From: Hygrophila difformis
Taxonomy: Eukaryota; Streptophyta; Magnoliopsida; Lamiales; Acanthaceae
Assembly (NCBI GenBank): GCA_030278955.1
Contig: JAOANR010000003.1
Location: 34,490,054 to 34,554,053, forward strand
Direction of reading: 5' to 3'
Length of the DNA: 64,000 bases
Part shown: positions 55,735 through 64,000 of the stretch, in pieces
Layout: every line of letters begins with the position of its first letter
How positions within the stretch are numbered: the first letter of the stretch is position 1
The notes under the pieces: generated by a model
What the model saw: the letters and a program-made list of their open reading frames with translations, nothing else
Told to the model about the DNA's origin: nothing
Database searches by the model: none
Made by a program: the position numbers and the translations under genes

Positions 55735-56268
55735 CTAAAATTGTAAGGCATTTACTACCTTAGTCTTACGTTTGGGGAGTTGGACATAGTAGTTGACCTT
55801 TTTGCCTCTCGTCTTAGACAGTGTAATTTTGTGTTTCTGACACTCAATTACAGCTTTATATTGGGTAAGCCAATCCATTCCCAATATAATATCAAAATCT
55901 TTAAGGTCAAATTCTACTAAGTTTGCATAGAACTCAAGGTTCTTAATGACTATAGGAATCCCATCGTATCGTTTGGTGCACGATACAATTTTTCCCGAAG
56001 GCAACTGAATTCCTAAGTTAATCATTTTAGGTTTTGGCATCTCTAATTCAGGCAAGATTCTAGAAGAGATAAACGAACAACTTGCTCCAGAATCGAATAA
56101 AACCTTAACAGGCACACTTAAAGCCGTAAATGTACCTGTTATCACATCCCCTTGAGTTGAAAGATCTGCCTGATTAATAACATTGAGCCGCCCTATAGGT
56201 GATCCATGGTTCCCTTGTTGGTTTCTATTTTGCTGAGGCCTCTGTCCTTGATTATTTCCGTTTCGCAC
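55735..56268 (-). pseudogene. pol: Gypsy aspartic protease region
   Basis: 177 codons, with the catalytic motif VLFDSGASCSFIS and later [20 protein letters not shown]. It ends NALQF then TAG, where the intact relative reads [12 protein letters not shown], so a substitution truncated the polyprotein. The N-terminal part (NNQGQRPQQNRNQQGNHGS) is the linker from the Gag zinc knuckle. This segment is what the gag-less element at 25405 lost. Confidence 0.88.
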
Positions 56269-56326
56269 ATCCTGATTATTTGGCTGAGTGGGGATATTGA
56301 TAAGGTCATCTCTTTTTGTAACATTT

Positions 56327-57470
56327 TCAATGCGGGGTCTTACACTCCTTCCTCATATGACCTTCTCGGCCACATCTATAACATGTACCCGGCTTGGGGC
56401 ATCCTCTAGCCAAGTGGGGCTTGTTGCATTTTGGGCATTGTGGTATGTACCCTTCATGGTTTCTAGTACCATTGTTGCCCCCTCCTTTGTTTCCCTGGAC
56501 GGGTCGATTCTGCCCACCTCGAATATTGCCTTTATTGTTGCTGAGGTGGTTGTTGCTGCTGCTGCTTCCTCGGTTGTCCCGAATCCTCTTGTCCTGTCCT
56601 TGGAACCCGCGGCTAGACTCCCCCGCTTTTCTCTTCATCTGTTGTACACGAGAAACTGCGACAGCTCGATCGTAGATCGCTTTGAGGGTAGGATACTGAA
56701 TTCCAGCCACCACTTCTCTAATGGAGAGGTTTAATCCCAATTCGAACTTCTGTGCCTTCTCGGCATCGGTGGAGACTAACTTAGGAGCAAATCTGACTAA
56801 CTCCTTGAATCTGACATAGTATTCTTGTACAGATTGTGCTCCTTGTCGTAACGACTGAAACTCTTCATACATTGCTGCTTTGGTACTCATCGGGTAAAAC
56901 ATTTCTCATAGAGCTTCTGTAAAGTTTTCCCATGTATACTCCTCATGATCATCTAGCTCTCTCTTCTGTAACTCGCCACCAATCATCTGCGTCACCTCCT
57001 AAAAAGTACGAGGCTACAGTAATCTTCTTCTCATCTGGGCAACGAGTCGCCTCGAGTAGCTTGTTGAAACTTTTTATCCAATCCTCCAATTTAGTAGGGT
57101 CCCTCCTGCCCATCATAACGAGGTGTTCTGTATTGGTTCACCACTGCTAGGTGATTGAGCTGGGCTTGAGGATGGCGGCACAACTGCTGTGGCTTGATTA
57201 ATTTGACCCTGACCCAAGGCAATGAGGCATTTGCTCAATGATCCTTAGGCGATCATTGTCAAGCGAGTTTGGCGTATTTTGATTCTGACGGGTTTTGGTT
57301 TTTGGGTGCTCCCTGATTAGGAGGTACCATGTTGTGTCCAACGCCCTGATTGTTGGTGGTGTCAGGGTGATGTATATTGTGTGCAGGTGGTACAGCTTGT
57401 TGATTGGATACACCCCGGGTGCTGCTGGCACTTCGTGGTTAGTCATGTTCGGATTTTGGTGTGGCTCCAT
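56327..57470 (-). pseudogene. gag: Gypsy Gag, frameshifted
   Basis: An ATG at 57468-57470 opens a Gln/Asn-rich N-terminus (MEPHQNPNMTNHE). The frame breaks near 57200. The Gag core is visible in shifted frames at about 57140-56905 (LEDWI..., VASYFLGGDADDWW). The C-terminal part is open at 56902-56327 with MFYPMSTKAAMYEEFQSLRQ and a CCHC knuckle CYRCGREGHMRKEC. An upstream CPKCNKPHLARGC makes a second, variant knuckle. At least three frame changes are needed to read it through. Confidence 0.85.
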
Positions 57471-57509
57471 GTTGTTGAGGGCATTAACACTTCGGAGGGT
57501 TTTCTAGTC

Positions 57510-58213
57510 CTTAGCACGGGGAGTGCCATTCTGCTAAGGATGGTTAAGCAAGAGTGAGTTCAAGTCTAAGGGATGATTATGTCCTAAAACTCGTTAGGTC
57601 ATAGTATAAGGATGAGTTAACGCAGAAATGTCTAAGTTAGGAGTATGACTTTATTTAGAGATTAACCAGAAGGAATGAAATAACAAGATTTATTTCATAA
57701 ATCTAGAGAATATTACAAGATAGAGAATTTAAAAAGAGCACTTATGATAAGGTCAAATGACTTAGTATATAATAACAATATATATTATTTTTTTTTAAAA
57801 AAAAATTTTATAAAAAAATGATGCATGCTCATGAATGCATATGTCCCCACCCCAAAAATAATTTCTAAGTTTCAAAATTTAACATAGCCCATATGGGCCT
57901 TTGAAAAATATTTTGCATATTTCTTTCTCAAAATGGACTTTTTTTTTTAAATCCATAAACCGAGTTAAACTGTCGCATCCCTTAGTCAAGCTCGCCTTGT
58001 TGCTAACTTAACCAAGAAATGCTAAGATTAGAGGGTACCGCCTTCTAAGTAGTTTGCCACTAGTTAAAATATAGAGCTACAAAGTTGATTTCCCTGGAAA
58101 GACTGTAGAGCCACCGGTTGGCGGGCAATATTTGAAAACCAGACTCCTTAGACAGAATCACCTCATGCAGTTCTATATTTAACAGTTTACAAATACTTAG
58201 AGTTTAAAAATAC
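57510..58213 (-). other. Leader between primer site and gag of the minus-strand element
   Basis: About 700 bp without a coding frame, AT-rich. It includes a poly-A/poly-T run near 57790-57815 and a CTCGCC..TTGGCTAAC-like stretch near 57980-58010 that repeats part of the LTR end. Confidence 0.5.
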
Positions 58214-58225
58214 GCTCTGATACCA
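58214..58225 (-). promoter_or_regulatory. Primer binding site, initiator-Met tRNA
   Basis: Minus strand reads TGGTATCAGAGC directly after the 5' LTR (plus strand GCTCTGATACCA). Confidence 0.93.
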
Positions 58226-58228
58226 CTT

Positions 58229-61200
58229 TGTAATACCCCGAAATTCATCCTCATAAGGTTTCAGAAATGTAACCAGCCACACTTGTCAGTCAGGCTCGCC
58301 CTTTGGCTAACTTAATTGACAAGTGCTACGGCTAAATATAAAATTTTGTAGTATGAACTTTAAAAATAATTGCCAATTTTATAAATATAGACATAAGAAA
58401 ATTTAAAGTACTTAATACCAGAGTCATTGTTCTTTCTCACGCGGAAGCATAAACTAAAGGCAATATATAGGACATTAATAATTAAAAGTACGTGGTTCCT
58501 TAAAGCAACAATCTTTTTGATGAAAGGTAATCCCATCCCCAAATGCTCATGTTATGAGATGCAGTTCACATGTCAGCTCCAATATCTGTAAAAGATAACA
58601 CAACAACTTTTTATCAGTACAATGATACTGAGTAAGTCAACCCGCTCCAGCTTTAAGAAGGTGGGTTTTAAAATAGTGGTTGACACTAAAAAAAAATAAT
58701 AATAATAATAATTTTCACTTTTTCTTTTAAAATGATCACAAACACATTACCTTTAACAAAATAAATAACTTTCATTCTTACCATTGTAGCAACTATGCAC
58801 AAGAGGACACCATTTTCCATATATCATATCATATCATATCGATCATAAGTCATGATCAGCATGCAGCGGACTCATATACAGACACACTCCGGAGCCTTGG
58901 GTAACCCATCAACGGATACACCCAAGAGTATAGACTCATACATGCAACAACGCCGTTTTGGCACAATTTATCAACAATGCCGTCTTGGCATATTTAGAGG
59001 GGGAGGGCCCCGCAAGACACATCCCTAGTGCATTAGCCCTCGTATCAAGTATGGCATCTTACTCAAGTTAATAGTGCACAATGGATTTAAAAGAGTTTTC
59101 CACAATTTTCCACATAATATCCTCTTTAAAAGAGTTTTCAACAATCTCAAGGGAGTAACCTCATCACAAGGGCATTCAATAATGCCAAATATCATTTCAA
59201 CATTTAACTCCCCATATCATATCTCATAGATATAGAAATTTCATTTCATGGATCTCAAAATCCAACAATTTCTCATTTGGACAAAAAATCAAGTCCAACA
59301 TCGCAGTTTACGCCAAGTCAGTTTAAAAATTCATATGAAAGGCGATCGCTATGAAATTTTAAACTGTAGATACTCAACACATAGTTGAACAAGTTTCATG
59401 TTTTACACTTTTCAAAATAAGGTATGGAAACATTTCAAAATTGAGTTCTTTTCAGAACATGTATTACTGCCTGAAATTCAATAGTGACTCTATAATTTTC
59501 AAATGGTTTTAAAAATAGTAATTCGCGAACCAAAAATTCTAAAATTTACCACAAGGTAGATAACACATAGATAAATATTTTTCATGAATAACTCTTTTGG
59601 GTTTGAAACACATAAGACCTTCAAAAACGAGGATTTCAGAAACACTCATTACTTAGATTTTAACAAAAGAGATTTCGACCTTTCGATAAAGTGGATCCCA
59701 TAACTTTTTCATATGAGTTCTAAAAATTATAAAATTTTCCAGAAAGATAATCAACTCATAAGGAACAAGTTTTATGAAGGAACCTTTGAGGGATAATGAA
59801 CCAAAATGTTTAAAAAGATGGATCTTTACGTAAACGAAAAATTGACAGATTTTGGTATAATGGGGAAATTCTAATTTTGTACTCTTAAAACATGGATTCG
59901 GGATCTCCAAAACTTGAAGTAGAGAGTGTTAAACTTACTGAATTGATGTATAAGAGCAAGGAGATTCAAAGATAATGGCCGTTATAACACAAGATTCGCA
60001 CCACAAATTACGGGTTTCGCTGAAATTTGACAAATAGAGGGAGATCAATTTATAGTATAAAAATAAAAGATTTAGATCTCTAAGATACAAGTTTACAAGG
60101 AGGATATCTACTAACCAGTGTTGAGAAGAGTTAAAACTCTTAGAATGATGAAGGTTGCCAGCCTACAAGACTCCACAATCCTTAAGATATGCTCACTATG
60201 TGGGAGAACTTTAAAGAATAAAATGGGTAGTGAATTTGGCATAATGAGAAGGATGAGATTGGTGTGTTTGAAGGCTAGAAACTCCCTCTATTTATAGGCT
60301 AAGATTTGAACAATTGAACATGACACATTGTGAGAGTTGATTACAACCTCACCAATCATCCAATTAAGTGTGTCTTGAGCAATAATGGTTAGGAGTATTT
60401 GTATACACTCATTTGGTCCTTATAGCCTAACAAAGAGGCTATTTAATTTGGGAGGACTATTAATTTTGGTCCATCATGTTGTCTATTAAACATAATGGTT
60501 TCGCCTAATTATGGAGGCTATTAATCTTGGTGGGTTCAAGAGATAATTGATCACCTTTCTTTGCTAGCCATTCATCCAATTACACTTGTTAATCATGTGG
60601 ATTTTTTCATCTATTTGTTTAGGAAGAAAATTTCTTTGCAATTGCTTTTAACCTTATATTTGTGTAAGTAGTGTATCATGAAAATGATTGAAGTGGTAGC
60701 TTGTCTACAAAAATCATCTATCTTGCCATTATTTAGTGGCATGCATTTATACTCAATGAGTTGGATATAATAATATAAATATTTATTTATTTATTTCAAG
60801 TATTGTATTTATATTAATGTGCTTTCAAAAAGATAATAATAATATACTTGCATGGTTTTATTTTATTCATAAACAATACTCAAAACACAAACGTCCTGCA
60901 TGTCATCATCAAATAAAATTATAATCTATGAATATATTTTTCTTATATATAAAAGTTAATTCTCATAGATTCACATAAAAAACTCATACTTTTATTTTTA
61001 TAAAAAATTTATTCCATAATGACATATCAAATTACTTAAAATATTCACATACTATCCCTCATAATAATTTTCAAGACCAGTGTGTATATATATAAAAACT
61101 TATATATATAATTTAAACATAGATTTAAAAAAAAATTCCATAAACTATATAATTCTATTACCCATGATATTGAAATTCATATTTCTTTTGGAAAAGACAA

Positions 61201-61338
61201 ATTTACATATATAGTTTTTCAAGTGTTGTTTTGTAAGAAAATCAATATACTAATTCTTTAAGCAAGTGATTAAATATTTAATAAAAGTCTCCTTTAGTGA
61301 ATTACAATTATTTTAGGGTAATTTCTATGGTATTTACA
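58229..61338 (-). repeat. 5' LTR of the minus-strand Gypsy element
   Basis: 3110-bp copy of 49452-52544 with many one-base insertions and deletions but few substitutions. Its stem-loop is TCAGTAC (58614-58620) with ATACTGA (58625-58631), one mismatched pair, and the CCGGAG-type stem is at 58896-58926. Confidence 0.92.
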
Positions 61339-61343
61339 AATAG

Positions 61344-62566
61344 AATCTAACATTTAGATTGGGAAACAGAGGTACGAGAGGAGCTGATGTTGACTAACAA
61401 TGGTTTGAATATGAACAGGTATGCAGAGGACAGAGTGGTTTGGGTGGAAGAGAGCAATGGTGTATTTTTCTACTCGATCCTGGTGGAAGCGTAAAGTAGA
61501 AGGAACACCCAAGGAGCAGAGTCTGGTCTGGCGTTGCATTTGGAGTATAAAGGCCCCTATGAAGATAAAATTGATGGTCCGGAAACTTGCCAATAATGGT
61601 CTTCCAACCAGGGAACTTCTACTCAGGAGGGGTATCATATAGTCCTCAGGAGCAATGTGTCCACTATGTGAGAAAGATGTGGAGTCAGCCAACCACCTGT
61701 TCTGCCACTGCGAAGTTACAACGGTGCTATGGAACCGCGGGCTAGATTGGTGCGGTGTGAGTTGGGTCATGCCTGGGAAGGTAAAAAACATGCTTGAAGG
61801 CTGGTTTGGCTGCTACCCAACACAAGGTATGAAAGAATTGTGGTTTCTGTTGGGAGCACGATATGGAATAACAGAAATGAGAAGGTGTTTAGGGGGAAAG
61901 ATTTCAATATTCAGGCGTCGGTGGAGGCTACCCGATGGAGAGTGTGTCTGTGGTGGAAGGCGATGTCTAATGTAAGTTTGGATCCTTGGTGGGCCGAGGC
62001 GTCCAGATTAGAAGGAGGTTTGCTGAAGTTGACAAATGGACGGGTGAAGGGGCCCCGTCGTGGCCTAGTGTGGGAGAAACCGGAGAGGGGTTGGTGGAAA
62101 ATTAATTCAGACGGATCCTCCTTAGGAAATCCGGGGCCAGCGGGGATAGGGGGTGTTATTCGGGATGATGAAGGAAAAGTGATCTTCATCCTCTCAGATT
62201 TCATTGGTATCGCTGACTCATCTGAAGCTGAAGTGACGCTATAAGTAGAGTTTGCGAGGCCATAATTCGTGACCAAGGATCCCCCCTGCAAAGGTTAGTG
62301 TTCGAATGTGATTCTATAAATGTTGTTCGTTGGATACTTGAACCTGGGAGGATACCATGGCGGTTTTGCAAAACTGATCGGTCCTATAGTTGATGTTTTG
62401 AGGTGCGCCGGGGAGGTTCGTGTGCAACATATTTTAAGGGAAAGGAATGGAGAAGCTGATTATTGGGCGAGGTTGGGAGCATCGGGAGATGGAAGGGTGG
62501 AGGCGTGGCTCTGAATGTTAAACGGGCGAGGGGTTTGTTGGATTATGTAAAAAAAAAAAAAAAAAA
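61344..62566 (+). pseudogene. LINE 3' end: zinc-binding RT domain and RNase H, decayed
   Basis: Three frames together cover the C-terminus of a plant L1-type ORF2. 61421-61642, continued after one TAG to about 61850, shows the RT zinc-binding domain (IWSIKAPMKIKLMVRKLANN, CPLCEKDVESANHLFCHC). After a frame change near 61845, 61840-62244 gives a plant-type RNase H (INSDGSSLGNPGPAGIGGVI, SSEAEV). A third frame at 62320-62514 carries its C-terminal catalytic Asp (ERNGEADYWARLG). An 18-A tail at 62549-62566 marks the 3' end. The endonuclease and RT core are absent, typical of 5' truncation. No target duplication could be fixed. Confidence 0.85.
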
Positions 62567-63300
62567 GAAGAGTTGCTGTTTTGCAGGTATCCAAGAAGCG
62601 GGAGTGGGGAAGGTCAAGTGGAACGATGCTGCTTCATTCAGGAAGTGAAGAGGATCGATGATATAACATCTATCGTGCGGATTGTTCAAGTTAAAAGGAT
62701 TGGAGACACTATGATGCTGGGATTGATAGTGCTTAGCTTGATGGGTTACTTGGCTGATTGTTGTCTGCTCAGAATGGGCCGCTCCCATAGCAGCCAGGCG
62801 GAATCATCTCGTCTATCTCCTGGTGTGACCTGAGCCTCACGACTCTTTATGCATACACTTGCGGGTTTATCCGGACATTCTTGAGCTTGCTTAATCATTC
62901 ATATTGTGTCTGCATTTACTCATGTCCAGTGTATTGAAAATAGTTGAGCTTGATGGTGATGTACTTTTCCCACAAACTTCCCCGTATGCCCAATGAGTCA
63001 TTTCAGAGCCATAATTTCAAAACCAGAGCATCTTCTTACCTCATCTCCTGTCCTATTATCCTTAAGCCGTCCATTATTTCCTGTTTTTTTTGTCTGGGAT
63101 GGCCAGGAACTGGTCACGAACCTACATATGGTTTCCTCTGTTGTAGTTGTAGTTAGGGGTTGGAATGTTTAGAGGGAGGTGTGTATTGGGTTGTGAGTGG
63201 GTGCATCATAACCAGAAGGTGATTAGGATACAAGTTTCGAAACATAGTAGAAGTGTTGTTGCTTGGACATGTATAACTTTTTGTTTACAGGCTGCCCCAA
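62567..63300. other. Unclassified sequence after the LINE
   Basis: Begins TTGCTGTTTTGCAG, acceptor-like, followed by an open stretch (62573-62833, 86 codons, no known domain). It may be a host exon or more repeat. Nothing else recognised. Confidence 0.3.
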
Positions 63301-63748
63301 ATATTTTTTTTTTTAAAAAAAAATGAGTTGTCAGAATTGAATGAGAAAATAATAAAAAAAAAGAGAGAGAAAAAAAAAGAAAAAAATAATATAAAAAAAA
63401 AAAGAGAAAAAGGGTGATGAGACAAGAGAGGGGGGCAAGAAGTCTCTAGTTTGCAGCTTGAATTGAGAGGATTTATATGGGATTCTGGACTGATATGTGT
63501 ATGGGTTGGGATTTCTTTTGATTATTTATTCAAGGTGAGAGACGAGATATGCTTATTGGACTTCTCTGTTAGGATTGCATAATGTTTCTGTAACCTCTTA
63601 AAAAAAAAAAAGGGGGGGGGGGGTTCCAGACTTCTTAAAAAAAAACCTTTTTTGACCTTCATGGACGGCTCCTCATCCCAGGCTATCTCTATATTCTCCC
63701 AATATTGGTCCCGTTTTAACCTGCCATCTGTCCCTCAGCTTTCTTTAC
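63301..63748. other. Low-complexity purine-rich and homopolymer region
   Basis: T/A runs at 63307-63323, an A/G-rich tract at 63345-63412 and an A-run followed directly by a G-run at about 63600-63622. No gene seen. Confidence 0.6.
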
Positions 63749-64000
63749 TGTAATACCCGTAAAATTTTAGAATATAAAAATAGGAATTAAGCCAATAGGA
63801 GAGAAGGTTTCGTTTCCGAGAACCGTAGACGCGGAAATGCACGGAAGTCAAAGGACGACGAATTAGAACCCGACGGACCCAAAACCGACGGTCTTAGGAT
63901 TTCAAGCACGTAATCGAATTGAGACGGAATAAATTTATGATGAGAAGCATAATCCGGAAATGACCCGGAAAAATCGAGCGCGAAAACGGGGAAGGATAGA
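63749..64000 (+). mobile_element. Start of a Gypsy LTR, cut by window end
   Basis: TGTAATACCCGTAAAATTTT opens a sequence whose end, CGGAAATGACCCGGAAAAATC then GGATAGA, resembles 20600-20641 in the LTR at 20196. The remainder lies outside the window. Confidence 0.7.

Larger units (their letters stand above)
49452..61338 (-). mobile_element. Decayed complete Gypsy chromovirus, minus strand
   Basis: Perfect target duplications AATAG (49447-49451, 61339-61343). The 3' LTR is 49452-52544 (3093 bp) and the 5' LTR 58229-61338 (3110 bp). The Met-type primer site is at 58214-58225 and the polypurine side at 52545-52580. Gag, protease, RT/RNase H and integrase-chromodomain are all recognisable, with several stops and frameshifts. 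It is closely related to the element at 25405, with near-identical integrase wording, but keeps gag and protease. Confidence 0.93.

Overview
The window looks like repeat-dominated nuclear DNA of a eudicot plant. Evidence: Ty3/Gypsy chromoviruses with initiator-Met tRNA primer sites, a SIRE-like Ty1/Copia element with an extra 3' ORF, a large non-autonomous LTR element, a degenerate plant LINE, AT-rich sequence with GC-rich islands inside LTRs, and GT-AG-like exon remnants. I cannot name the species. Nothing bacterial, organellar or viral was seen. No tRNA or rRNA gene was recognised.

Layout. 1-18860: a RING-H2 gene is split by a solo Gypsy LTR (964-3726, imperfect target duplication) and by a 14-kb non-autonomous LTR element on the minus strand (3822-17960, duplication GCTGC, tRNA-Asp primer site). 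That element carries a second solo LTR (12018-14617, duplication CTAGA). Only the RING end (17961-18477) remains readable. 18861-25404: LTR fragments, a full plus-strand LTR (20196-23262) with primer site and gag start, cut by a 500-N gap (24210-24709). 25405-34847: a young complete Gypsy element (duplication AATAT) that keeps pol but has lost gag and the protease active site; it sits inside a ~340-bp inverted repeat. 35691-48200: fragments of an unidentified multi-exon gene interrupted by a young SIRE-like element (37698-47473, duplication AATAA) with gag-pol, RT-RNase H and a 700-aa third ORF. 49452-61338: a decayed minus-strand Gypsy element (duplication AATAG). 61344-62566: LINE 3' end with poly-A. 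63749-64000: start of another LTR.

Main discovery candidate. Seven LTR copies from five divergent Gypsy LTR types share one structure 345-389 bp before the LTR 3' end: a stem-loop whose arms change together (TCAGTAT/ATACTGA, TCAGTAC/GTACTGA, TCAGCA/TGCTGA). Its 3' arm contains a branch-point-like CTGAY, followed 28-31 nt later by a pyrimidine-rich tract and CAG. This looks like a structured splice acceptor in the leader RNA. Upstream, where a TATA box can be seen, the same LTRs carry arrays of 14-24 nt inverted-repeat units with conserved loops and co-varying stems. The 14-kb element has its own palindrome arrays, and hairpins that copy its polypurine/LTR junction.

The genes do not form a pathway. 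Coding capacity is retrotransposon machinery plus remnants of two low-copy genes. Target duplications, coordinates and arm sequences were read directly. Family names rest on remembered domain motifs. Functional statements are inference.
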